Origin: CAYJGJ01 sp964367585
GTDB lineage: Bacteria > Bacillota > Clostridia > Peptostreptococcales > Anaerovoracaceae
DNA length: 64,000 nucleotides
Direction: 5' to 3'
NCBI GenBank assembly: GCA_964367585.1
Contig: CAYIYH010000006.1
Location: 20,194-84,193, forward strand
Shown here: piece after piece, positions 25,803-34,647 of the stretch
How the letters are laid out: each line of letters opens with the position of its first letter
Position numbering within the stretch: the first letter of the stretch is position 1
Program-made: the position numbers and the translations under genes
The notes under the pieces: generated by a model
Databases searched by the model: none
Told to the model about the DNA's origin: nothing
The model's input: only the letters and a program-made list of their open reading frames with translations

Positions 25803-27923
25803 ATGAAAGAAACAGTATACCAAAAAGGAAATAGGAAAAAATTCACTATGGATGCAAATACAATCATGGAAACTGATACAATCACAAACATGGAAAAAAA
25901 GCCGAGCACGAACATAAATATAAATAAAGATTCAGACTCGCCTAATAAAAAGAAAAAACCATCAATCTCTTTTTCATCGATAGTATTTTGTGATGCAATA
26001 TATATATTTTTATTTTTATCAATACTTTTCTTCGAAGTATTGTTTCGTATTGTATATACAGGTAGACTTAGTGATGGTACTATATATTCTTTTAATTTCG
26101 CAATTCCTATGGCAGGAGTTTTTAGCATATTCATCCTTTTATTCAAAAACACATTGAGAAAAATTGTTTTCTATGTAACACTAATCCTACTATCGGCAAT
26201 TACTTTTATTCAAATTGTGTACACCCGAACCTTTAACACTATGTTAGTAATTAGCTCTATCAGAAGGGATGGGTTATCACAGGCGGTAGATTTTAGAAAT
26301 GAAGCAATATCGGCAATACAAAACTCTATATGGATTTTACTTTTAGTATTTCTTCCGATACTATTTGCCATATTGTTGCGTAAATATCTTTTTACTACAA
26401 AGACATACAAATATACAAACATGATTATTACTACGATAATTGTAATATCACTCCATATTATATCTGTATTTTCTTTGAATATCGGTGGAAACGAATCTAA
26501 CAGTGCCCATACCGCCTACTTTGGAAGTTTCAATATCAATATAGCTCACGATAATTTAGGTTTATTCACTGCTGAGCGACTAGATCTTAAATATTCGATA
26601 TTCGGAGCTCCCGAAGTGTCGTTAGGAGCATCTTCTACAATATCACCAGTAGATTTTAACGATAATACTGCTTACAATATTATGGATATTAATGTTGAAT
26701 CTCTTATGGGAGGCGAGGACGAGATCCTCGAATCGCTTCACAATTATGTGAATGCAAAAGAGCCAACAAATAAAAATGATTTCACAGGAATGTTCAAAGA
26801 TTATAATCTAGTCTACATTTGCGCTGAAGGCTTTTCAGAATATGTCATTAGTCCGGAGCTCACTCCTACACTATACAAAATGAAATCCGAAGGTTTTAAC
26901 TTTACAAACTTTTATAACCCAATATGGGATGTTTCAACATCCGACGGAGAATATGTATCACTAACTGGCTTACTTCCAATCTCAGGATTGTGGACATTTA
27001 GTGAAACAGGAGAACGCGGAATCAATATGTTTTTCACGATGGGAAAACAATTTGAAAGATTAGGATATGTTACTAATGCATATCATAATCATACATATTC
27101 ATATTATAACAGAGATGAATCCCACCCTAATATGGGATACAACTACAAAGGTATCGGCAATGGATTGAATGTTGCGGAAGTCTGGCCGGCATCGGACTTT
27201 GAGATGATGCAAAAGTCTGTACACGAATGGATCGATAATGAAAAATTCCACACATATTATTTGACTATGAGTGGCCATCTGCACTATACATATACAGGCA
27301 ATACTCAAGTGCAAAAAAATTGGGATGTAGTTGATGATTTACCATATACTGACTTGTGCAAGGGATATTTATCTTGTAATTATGAATTAGAAAAAGCAGT
27401 TGCCTATTTAGTCGAAGAACTAGAAAATGCCGGAAAAATGGATAATACACTGATAGTACTGACTTCTGACCACTACCCTTATGGACTCATCCAAGATGGA
27501 AATGATTACTCAGCATTTAGTGAATTCATAGGACACGAAGCAGATACCAATTTTGAAATATTTAGAAATGATGCGCTTATATGGTCTTCGTCTATGACAG
27601 AACCGGTAGTTGTAGATGAATATTGCTCTTCAATTGACTTAATCCCCACTATTTCCAATTTGCTTGGACTAGAATATGACTCACGATTGTTAGTAGGAAC
27701 AGATGTTTTTAGTTCCACTGATAATTTAGTAGTTTTCAACAACAAAAATTGGATTAGTCAAGAATGCATGTATATCAAAAGTACAGGAGAAATCATTCCA
27801 CTAAATAATAAAACGCCCAATCCCAAACATATAACAGATATGAACGAAAGAGTAGAACAGATGTTTTTAGTATCAGAATTAATAATAAAATATGACTACT
27901 ATAATTTACTCTTTTCACAATAG
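25803..27923 (+). CDS. LTA-synthase-like membrane sulfatase-fold protein
   Basis: 706 residues. A hydrophilic Lys/Asn/Ser-rich N-terminus of about 55 residues precedes five membrane helices (about 60-230), then an extracellular alkaline-phosphatase-fold domain. Likely catalytic residues: metal Glu in YICAEGFSEYV, nucleophile Thr379 in STSDGEY, and D556/H557 in LTSDHYPYG, as in LtaS. Such enzymes transfer glycerol phosphate or a similar head group to make lipoteichoic acid or to modify glycans. Start is uncertain: ATG 25803 abuts AAGG, and ATG 25848 is a second option. It is not necessarily LtaS itself, so no symbol is given. Confidence 0.85.
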   Translation: MKETVYQKGNRKKFTMDANTIMETDTITNMEKKPSTNININKDSDSPNKKKKPSISFSSIVFCDAIYIFLFLSILFFEVLFRIVYTGRLSDGTIYSFNFAIPMAGVFSIFILLFKNTLRKIVFYVTLILLSAITFIQIVYTRTFNTMLVISSIRRDGLSQAVDFRNEAISAIQNSIWILLLVFLPILFAILLRKYLFTTKTYKYTNMIITTIIVISLHIISVFSLNIGGNESNSAHTAYFGSFNINIAHDNLGLFTAERLDLKYSIFGAPEVSLGASSTISPVDFNDNTAYNIMDINVESLMGGEDEILESLHNYVNAKEPTNKNDFTGMFKDYNLVYICAEGFSEYVISPELTPTLYKMKSEGFNFTNFYNPIWDVSTSDGEYVSLTGLLPISGLWTFSETGERGINMFFTMGKQFERLGYVTNAYHNHTYSYYNRDESHPNMGYNYKGIGNGLNVAEVWPASDFEMMQKSVHEWIDNEKFHTYYLTMSGHLHYTYTGNTQVQKNWDVVDDLPYTDLCKGYLSCNYELEKAVAYLVEELENAGKMDNTLIVLTSDHYPYGLIQDGNDYSAFSEFIGHEADTNFEIFRNDALIWSSSMTEPVVVDEYCSSIDLIPTISNLLGLEYDSRLLVGTDVFSSTDNLVVFNNKNWISQECMYIKSTGEIIPLNNKTPNPKHITDMNERVEQMFLVSELIIKYDYYNLLFSQ

Positions 27924-27973
27924 AATCTATACGATTTTCTTCAGTACAATTTATTAATTATATAGGTAGATTA

Positions 27974-29509
27974 ATGAAAACTTACATAGCAATTGATCTC
28001 AAATCTTTTTTTGCATCTGTTGAGTGTGTTGAGCGAGACCTCGACCCACTTAATACAAACCTAGTCGTCGCTGACAACACAAGGACGGACAAAACGATAT
28101 GTCTTGCTGTTTCTCCATCTCTAAAATCTTACGGAATACCTGGAAGACCGAGATTATTTGAAGTTATACAAAAAGTAAAAATTGCGAATGCAAAAAGACT
28201 TAGATCCATAAAAAATACTAGCTTCTCTAAGAAGTCTTGTGACTATAGCGAACTATCAAATGATAAATCTCTTGGAATAGACTATATCGTTGCAATCCCC
28301 AGAATGGGCTACTACCTAGATTATAGCATGCGAATTTATGATATTTATCTAGAATACATCGCACCCGAAGATATCCATGTTTATTCTATCGATGAAGTAT
28401 TCATAGATGTTACAAATTATTTAACACTATATGGCACTACTCCTCATGATCTTACAATGAATATAATTAATTCTGTGTTAAAAAAAACAGGAATAACAGC
28501 CACAGCCGGGATTGGAACCAACTTATATCTTGCAAAAATTGCGATGGATATAGTTGCGAAGAACCTTCCGCCAGACGAAAATGGTGTAAGAATAGCTAGT
28601 CTAGATGAAGAAAACTATAAGCACAAATTATGGGCACATACTCCTCTCACTGATTTTTGGAGAATTGGCAAAGGATATGAAAAAAAACTAAAAGATACGG
28701 GGCTCTATACGATGGGTGACATTGCGAGATGTTCGCTGGGAAAAGAAAGTGATTTTTATAACGAAACCCTTCTTTATAAACTATTTGGAGTCAACGCAGA
28801 ACTTCTAATCGACCACGCATGGGGATATGAACCTTGTACAATTAAGGACATAAAAAGTTACAAGCCGATATCTAGAAGCATCAATTCGGGACAAGTCCTA
28901 CATACTCCTTACGGCTATGCACAAGCTAGACTTGTTGTAAAAGAAATGATAGAACTTACGTCACTTGATTTGCTATCAAAAAGTCTTACTACTGACCAAA
29001 TAACACTTACAATATCATACGATTCTGAAAACACAAAACTTCTGGAGAATGAATACAATGGACCTATTACGATAGATGCATATGGCAGAAAGATTCCAAA
29101 ACATTCCCATGGCACAGAGAATATTGCCCACCATACATCGTCTTCATCTATTCTAAGAGACGCAACTTTAAAATTATATGACAGAATAATAAATGAAAAA
29201 TTATTAGTTCGAAAAATAACCATTTCAGCAAACCGACTGATGACAAAAGAAGAATTAAGTAACAATAAGAGTGAAGAAAAAGAACCATCGCAACTAAGTC
29301 TATTCGATGAATTAAGTAGTACCAGCCCAACTACTATCATCGACGAATCCCCTACCGTAGAATCTTATGAAAAAGAAGATAAGATTCAAAAGACTATTCT
29401 AAACATAAAGGAAAAACATGGTAAAAACTCTATATTAAAAGGAATGAATCTAATGAAAGGGGCAACTTCAAAAGATAGAAATCAAAGAATCGGGGGGCAT
29501 CGAGAATGA
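27974..29509 (+). CDS. Y-family DNA polymerase (UmuC/UvrX type)
   Basis: 511 residues. Palm motif AIDLKSFFASVECV near the N-terminus and the catalytic pair in HVYSIDEVFIDVTN, then TATAGIGTNLYLAKIAMD. The C-terminal little-finger region has an extended tail with a SQLSLFDE beta-clamp-like peptide near residue 436. It performs error-prone translesion synthesis. It overlaps a yolD-type gene by four bases (ATGA), the usual Firmicutes UvrX/YolD arrangement. No clear LexA box is visible in the 50-base upstream gap. Confidence 0.92.
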   Translation: MKTYIAIDLKSFFASVECVERDLDPLNTNLVVADNTRTDKTICLAVSPSLKSYGIPGRPRLFEVIQKVKIANAKRLRSIKNTSFSKKSCDYSELSNDKSLGIDYIVAIPRMGYYLDYSMRIYDIYLEYIAPEDIHVYSIDEVFIDVTNYLTLYGTTPHDLTMNIINSVLKKTGITATAGIGTNLYLAKIAMDIVAKNLPPDENGVRIASLDEENYKHKLWAHTPLTDFWRIGKGYEKKLKDTGLYTMGDIARCSLGKESDFYNETLLYKLFGVNAELLIDHAWGYEPCTIKDIKSYKPISRSINSGQVLHTPYGYAQARLVVKEMIELTSLDLLSKSLTTDQITLTISYDSENTKLLENEYNGPITIDAYGRKIPKHSHGTENIAHHTSSSSILRDATLKLYDRIINEKLLVRKITISANRLMTKEELSNNKSEEKEPSQLSLFDELSSTSPTTIIDESPTVESYEKEDKIQKTILNIKEKHGKNSILKGMNLMKGATSKDRNQRIGGHRE

Positions 29510-29715
29510 TAAAAAAAACAATAAATGAATACAACGATATTATCAATAAAAAGTATAATAAAAATAAGACTAGACCGCAGATGTCGAACATCGAACGGGG
29601 TTCGCAGTTTGCTCCATTTGCTCCCCTAACAGGTCACAGAGACAAGATAAAAGACGCTTCGACTGCTGCAAATAATAAACAGGATGAAAACATTGAATTT
29701 TATGACGATATTTAA
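29506..29715 (+). CDS. YolD-like protein
   Basis: 69 residues with the family core RPQMSNIERGSQFAPFAPL followed by GHRDKI. YolD proteins are encoded beside Y-family polymerases in Firmicutes and have been proposed as functional analogues of UmuD; the biochemical role is not established. The ATG overlaps the polymerase stop (ATGA), so translation is coupled. Convergent with birA, only three bases apart. Confidence 0.88.
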   Translation: MIKKTINEYNDIINKKYNKNKTRPQMSNIERGSQFAPFAPLTGHRDKIKDASTAANNKQDENIEFYDDI

Positions 29716-29718
29716 ATT

Positions 29719-30570
29719 TTATAGTGATATTTGAATTGAAACTTCTCCGGAAGTAATTTTTTCAACTTCACCGTCAGGAAATTGTACGATTAAGCCTCCG
29801 TCGTCCCCTATTCCTATTGCCTTCCCAATCTTGTCTGAATTAAGAATTCTCACTATCTTGTCAAGAATCATCGAATTACTCTTATAATATTCTAGATATG
29901 AAATTTGTTTTTCTGTTGGATTACCAAAATCGAACCAAGACATATCTATCATTAATCTTTCAATCCCTGCTATAATGTGTGCAGCCAACTCATTTCTAGA
30001 AAAAGGAGCTAAAGAAAGCGAACCGGCTCTATCCCCTGCAACTTTAGAAAAAGCCTTCGTATAACAATTTATTCCTATTCCTATTACTACGCTTTCCAAC
30101 TTACTCGAATTTTCATCACTAATTCCCTCGACAAGAACACCTGTTACCTTTTTGTTATCCAAGTATATGTCGTTTACCCATTTTATTTTAGTACTAATTC
30201 CCAACAAATCTTCGAATACTTTATTTACTACAGCACAAGTCATTGTAGTGATCAAGATAGAAATATTTGAATTGAGCGGGGCAGGAACTACAATCGAAAT
30301 ATATAATCCACTATCTTTTGGTGAATCGAAATTTCTTCCAAGTCTTCCCTTCCCTTTTGTCTGTTCGTTTGCAATCACAACAGATAAAATATCGTTGCTT
30401 TCACAATCTAAAACATCGCCTGTCCAATATTGTCTTTTTGCCTCATCGTTTGTAGAATCGACTGTATCTAATAGGATTATAGACTCACCTAATAATATAT
30501 TATTAGTCAAACTTGATAAAAAGGTTTGAATTTCTTTTTTAGATAACTCATAGCCCATATTATTAGCCAT
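29719..30570 (-). CDS. birA: Biotin protein ligase, class I (no DNA-binding domain)
   Basis: 283 residues from the ATG at 30570, chosen because it lies just after the bioY stop with TAGGG upstream; a start at 30612 would overlap bioY. Catalytic motif GKGRLGRNFDSP and biotin/ATP loop KWVNDIYLDNKKVTGVLVE. It joins biotin to carboxylase carrier proteins. It lacks the N-terminal winged helix of BirA repressors, so biotin genes here are not regulated by it in the usual way. Operon with bioY. Confidence 0.92.
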   Translation of the reverse strand: MANNMGYELSKKEIQTFLSSLTNNILLGESIILLDTVDSTNDEAKRQYWTGDVLDCESNDILSVVIANEQTKGKGRLGRNFDSPKDSGLYISIVVPAPLNSNISILITTMTCAVVNKVFEDLLGISTKIKWVNDIYLDNKKVTGVLVEGISDENSSKLESVVIGIGINCYTKAFSKVAGDRAGSLSLAPFSRNELAAHIIAGIERLMIDMSWFDFGNPTEKQISYLEYYKSNSMILDKIVRILNSDKIGKAIGIGDDGGLIVQFPDGEVEKITSGEVSIQISL

Positions 30571-30574
30571 AGAT

Positions 30575-31144
30575 TTAAACCCTATTCTTTCGCAAAGTTT
30601 TTGATATTGCATATGCTAACCCAATTTTAAACAGGTCAGGTATCACAAAAGGAAAAACGGTAATTGCAAGCACAGAAAATACACCTATAGTTTCGTTATT
30701 GCTAGAATATACATTTATAAACCACCATGTTCCTAGTGCATAACAAAGAATTAACCCAACAATCGAACTAAGTAATGTGAGCCATGCCTTATTACTAAAT
30801 ATTTTTTGCGAAATCAAGGTGCATATGATCGGGAAAAAGAATCCGACCAAATATCCACCAGTTACTCCTATCACTGCACCAAACCCTGAATTAAAGCCAG
30901 AAAAAACAGGAAGTCCAACTATTCCAAGCAGCAAATACGAAACTAGAACATACAATGATAATCTAGGACCAATCGTATATATTGCAAGAAAAAGTGCAAA
31001 CGTCTGCATTGTAAAAGGGATGCTTCCGAATGGAATGACTACCCATGAACATATGACTAATGAAACAGTAAACAATGCTACTGTAGTAATTTCCATGGCG
31101 ACCAATTTCGTGTTAGCTTTGTTCGTTTTTAAATTTTTTATCAT
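30575..31144 (-). CDS. bioY: BioY biotin transporter substrate-binding subunit
   Basis: 189 residues with about six membrane helices. BioY motifs: PFGSIPFTMQTFALFLAI and the glycine-rich GLPVFSGFNSGFGAVIGVTGGYL. It takes up biotin, alone or with an ECF energising module. The ATG at 31144 has AAGG eight bases upstream; an ATG at 31153 has none. Followed by birA, giving a biotin salvage pair. Confidence 0.94.
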   Translation of the reverse strand: MIKNLKTNKANTKLVAMEITTVALFTVSLVICSWVVIPFGSIPFTMQTFALFLAIYTIGPRLSLYVLVSYLLLGIVGLPVFSGFNSGFGAVIGVTGGYLVGFFFPIICTLISQKIFSNKAWLTLLSSIVGLILCYALGTWWFINVYSSNNETIGVFSVLAITVFPFVIPDLFKIGLAYAISKTLRKNRV

Positions 31145-31378
31145 TTTACACATCCTTATTGATTATTTTTTTGAAAATTATTACTATTATTTTTCTAAAT
31201 TTCTTGACTAAACCGGCGATTTTTTATAAACTATTCTAGTGAAAATAAACTTACATCAGGAACAATGCAAGACGCATGATATAATATAAAATAATTATTA
31301 CTGCACACTAATCTCATTTGTTGCCTCATTTATGAAAGGAGTAAGTGGACATATTGTAATCCATGTTCACAAAAAAAT

Positions 31379-31783
31379 ATGAAACTAAGTCCTTCCACAG
31401 AAATGTATATGAAAACAATCTACCAAATAGCTCAGGAAAAAGGAAGCGTTCGATCTATCGATGTTGCTACTGAACTGAACTTTTCAAAACCAACTATAAG
31501 CATCGCTATGAAAAAATTCAACGACGAAGGCTTGATCGAAATGGAGTATAGAGGCAATATCAAACTCACTCAAAAAGGCATCGATGTTGCGCTAGATACA
31601 TGCAGAAAGCATGACTTAATAGCTCGAGCACTCCTCTTAATTGGAGTCTCTCCCGAAACTGTTGAAGTCGATTCTTGTCTCATAGAACATTGTATCAGCG
31701 AAGAAACTTTCGAATGTATCAAATCACATGTTGAAAAGAAAGATGGCATTGTATCATATGAAGCTGATGATAAGCGGGACTAA
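31379..31783 (+). CDS. DtxR-family metal-dependent regulator (iron-type ligands)
   Basis: 134 residues: an N-terminal winged helix (RSIDVATELNFSKPTISIAMKK) and a dimer/metal domain, no SH3 domain. Aligned by eye to DtxR, the metal ligands are Met9, His78, Cys100, Glu103 and His104, matching DtxR Met10, His79, Cys102, Glu105 and His106. The MntR residues Asp8/Glu11 are replaced by Met and Lys. That suggests iron rather than manganese sensing. The reading frame overlaps the convergent lysO gene by 30 bases. Ribosome site is weak; AAAGGAG is about 40 bases upstream. Confidence 0.85.
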   Translation: MKLSPSTEMYMKTIYQIAQEKGSVRSIDVATELNFSKPTISIAMKKFNDEGLIEMEYRGNIKLTQKGIDVALDTCRKHDLIARALLLIGVSPETVEVDSCLIEHCISEETFECIKSHVEKKDGIVSYEADDKRD

Positions 31784-32803
31784 TACAGTAACTGCGAAGC
31801 TACATACCATTCCATTTACAAAAGCATAAATTACTAATTCATTTCTGGTGGATTTTACGATTACAGGAAGAACTACATCACCGCTAGCTGCACCGGACAA
31901 GCCTATAATTTCAAAATATCCAACTTTTTTTGCCAAAAATGGAATAAATAAAATCGAAAAAATTTCTCTGGAAATATTATGCATAAATGAAATCGCACTT
32001 TCCACAACCAATCCATGCTCCATCATCAAACCGGGAGCAAGGGAATACCACCCTAGCCCGGCACCGATTGCAAGCGACTCTTTAATTCCAACCGGAAGAA
32101 GAATAGAACATACCACTCCACCTATCAAACTAAAAATAATTGTGACTATAGGTATCAACGCAACTTTGAATCCAACTTTTTTGAAATCATCTATTATAGT
32201 TCCATCTAATCCCATATCAAACCCAACGAAAAAAAGCATTATGCATAACAAAACTTTAATAAAGAGACTCATAGAATTATCGAAGTTTTCATAACTCCCA
32301 AATAGTTCTGGAACAAATGTATATCCACCAATTATTCCAATCGCAACGGTTACGACTATGCTGATAGTCATCAAGTTACTCGACTGTGAAACGACTTGAC
32401 CTTTGATGTCTGCACTATTTTGGCACACATCATCTCTATCAATATCTTCGGGAAGGTCTTCTCCTTGAACATCTGCATCTTTTGAAAATTCACCTTGTAT
32501 TTTGTCTCCAACGTAATGTGCTTGTTTATCGAGTTTCAAATATCGTCGCAGCAAGTATAATCCGAACATTGTAAAAGTCATAGTCACAATTGTAAATATT
32601 AATGCATAAAACCCTATCTCATTCAAATTATTTACAACCTCGTCATTAGAACCGATTTTAAGGCCCATTGCCAAAACTAATCCTATCAATACAACAGTCT
32701 GGAGCTGAGGTGTAAAGGAAAATAATTCCTTAAACTTTCTTATTCTAGCCGCTACAATATACCCGACAACCGCGAATGTCAAATATAATATTAAATCACT
32801 CAT
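31754..32803 (-). CDS. lysO: LysO-type L-lysine exporter (DUF340)
   Basis: 349 residues with about eight to ten membrane helices. The C-terminal half carries the family motif LAIGAGLGWYSLAPGLM and SGAASGDVVLPVI, as in E. coli LysO (YbjE). A hydrophilic acidic insert (about 97-135) splits the two halves, which may explain the length above the ~300 of E. coli. Likely exports lysine. It follows gpmI after 81 bases on the same strand and overlaps the dtxR-type gene tail to tail. Confidence 0.82.
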   Translation of the reverse strand: MSDLILYLTFAVVGYIVAARIRKFKELFSFTPQLQTVVLIGLVLAMGLKIGSNDEVVNNLNEIGFYALIFTIVTMTFTMFGLYLLRRYLKLDKQAHYVGDKIQGEFSKDADVQGEDLPEDIDRDDVCQNSADIKGQVVSQSSNLMTISIVVTVAIGIIGGYTFVPELFGSYENFDNSMSLFIKVLLCIMLFFVGFDMGLDGTIIDDFKKVGFKVALIPIVTIIFSLIGGVVCSILLPVGIKESLAIGAGLGWYSLAPGLMMEHGLVVESAISFMHNISREIFSILFIPFLAKKVGYFEIIGLSGAASGDVVLPVIVKSTRNELVIYAFVNGMVCSFAVTVLVPLIISFI

Positions 32804-32884
32804 ATCTTCTTATACCTCTTTTTCTTTTTTCGTTCTTGTATTTTCACGTCATACTTTTATGTTTTCATTTCATCTATCCACTTG

Positions 32885-34411
32885 CTAGGTAAACAGCGAT
32901 TCACCAGTCATTTCTTCAGGTTTTTCTAGACCCATTATTGACAAAAGAGTAGGGGCCAAGTCGCATAAGCTTCCACCATCTCTTAACTCTTGCGGAGAAA
33001 TACTAATGTGGATGAGCGGAACGGGATAAATTGAATGTGCCGTCATAATATTGCCTGACTCGTCTATCATCTCGTCTGCGTTACCATGGTCTGCGGTCAA
33101 AAGAATATCCGCATCTATTTCAAGCATTGCGGCAACTACCCTATTAATACATTCATCTAGAGTCTCTATTGCTTTAATTGCAGCATTGAGATCTCCAGTA
33201 TGCCCCACCATGTCAGCATTTGCGTAGTTAAGTATGATTAAGTCGTATTTTTTCTTTTTGATCTCTGCGATTACAGCATCTGTAATTTCATAAGCACTCA
33301 TTTCGGGTTTAAGATCATAAGTTGCAACATTAGGAGACGGTATAAGAATTCTATCTTCATTTTTGTTAGGCACCTCAATTCCACCATTAAAGAAAAAAGT
33401 TACGTGTGCATACTTTTCTGTCTCTGCTATGCGAAGTTGCGTCAACCCTTTATCGGCTATGTATTGTCCCAATGTATTTTCCAACATCGACGGTTTGTAT
33501 GCAACTTCTACATTTTTGATGGTTTTATCATAATTAGTCATAGTTACATACAATAAATTTTTAAAAGTTTTTTTGCGCGAAAAGCCATCAAATTCTTCAT
33601 CCACAAAAGACCTTGTAATCTGCCTAGCCCTATCCGGCCTAAAGTTAAAACTAATTACCGCATCATTATCCTTAATTCTAGACTTTGGATCACTACAAAT
33701 TATTGTAGGCACTACAAATTCATCATAAATTTCATCTTCATAGAACTGTTTCACGATGGTTATTGCGTCTGCTCCGTAAGTCCTTCCGTCGAATAATGTA
33801 AGCATATCATAGGCTTTTTCTACTCTTTCATACCTTTTATCCCTATCCATTGCGTAATATCGACCAGAAATAGTCGCAATTTCCCCAATTCCATTTTTGT
33901 CTATAAATTCTTGAAGCTGAGCAATATATTTTACACCACTAGTAGGCAAAACATCTCGACCATCTAGTAAGCAATGAATATATACATCTGATACACCATG
34001 TTTTTTTACCATTAACAACAATGCGAAAAGGTGTTCTATGTGGCTATGTACTCCTCCATCCGAAAGCAATCCCATCAAATGAAGAGATGATTTATTTCGT
34101 TTAGTATGCTCTATTGCGTTCAAAAAGGCTTCATTTTGATAAAAGTCTCCGTCCTCTATAGACTTAAATATTCTCGTTAGTTCCTGATATACTACTCGAC
34201 CGGCACCAATATTAAGATGTCCAACCTCAGAATTTCCCATTTGTCCCGCAGGTAGCCCTACAGCATTTCCAGATGCGGAAAGAGTTGTACTTGGATACTT
34301 CTGCATTATTTTATCTATATTAGGCTTTTTCGCCATATAAATGGCATTCCCCTCATTAGATGGATTTAGTCCGTATCCATCTAAAATTAATAACATTGCT
34401 TTTTTATTCAC
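32885..34411 (-). CDS. gpmI: 2,3-bisphosphoglycerate-independent phosphoglycerate mutase
   Basis: 508 residues, standard length when begun at the GTG at 34411, which follows GGAGGGG; the longer ATG frame from 34441 would put that ribosome site inside the gene. Metal site LLILDGYG, catalytic Ser in GQMGNSEVGHLNIGAGR, second metal cluster TADHGNADEM. It converts 3- to 2-phosphoglycerate in glycolysis with manganese. Divergent from addA. Confidence 0.95.
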   Translation of the reverse strand: MNKKAMLLILDGYGLNPSNEGNAIYMAKKPNIDKIMQKYPSTTLSASGNAVGLPAGQMGNSEVGHLNIGAGRVVYQELTRIFKSIEDGDFYQNEAFLNAIEHTKRNKSSLHLMGLLSDGGVHSHIEHLFALLLMVKKHGVSDVYIHCLLDGRDVLPTSGVKYIAQLQEFIDKNGIGEIATISGRYYAMDRDKRYERVEKAYDMLTLFDGRTYGADAITIVKQFYEDEIYDEFVVPTIICSDPKSRIKDNDAVISFNFRPDRARQITRSFVDEEFDGFSRKKTFKNLLYVTMTNYDKTIKNVEVAYKPSMLENTLGQYIADKGLTQLRIAETEKYAHVTFFFNGGIEVPNKNEDRILIPSPNVATYDLKPEMSAYEITDAVIAEIKKKKYDLIILNYANADMVGHTGDLNAAIKAIETLDECINRVVAAMLEIDADILLTADHGNADEMIDESGNIMTAHSIYPVPLIHISISPQELRDGGSLCDLAPTLLSIMGLEKPEEMTGESLFT

Positions 34412-34574
34412 TTTATTATATCCCCTCCAGTATATAGGCACTATTATATTGCTCTCAGTTGTAGAAATGACCTCACCTATTGTATACTACTCAATTTTTA
34501 TATATTGCTCACTCTTCTAGCAAGCCACTTCTTCTATATTACTAGATCTATTCATTTTTTTTTATTTGTGCAAC

Positions 34575-34613
34575 ATAATTATATCAAATAATATATTTTT
34601 TTGATATAATTAT
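34575..34613. promoter_or_regulatory. Perfect 14-bp inverted repeat between gpmI and addA
   Basis: ATAATTATATCAAA (34575-34588) and TTTGATATAATTAT (34600-34613) are exact reverse complements with an 11-base spacer, 35 bases upstream of addA. No gene ends here that would need a terminator, so a regulatory site is more likely. Very AT-rich, so chance is possible. Confidence 0.5.
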
Positions 34614-34647
34614 TTTATATAAAGAGCAACAAAATGGAGATCTTTAG

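Noticed and set aside
32804..32884. Lysine riboswitch upstream of lysO
   Set aside because: The gap to gpmI is only 81 bases and has no lysine-riboswitch core; the gene is probably read from gpmI.
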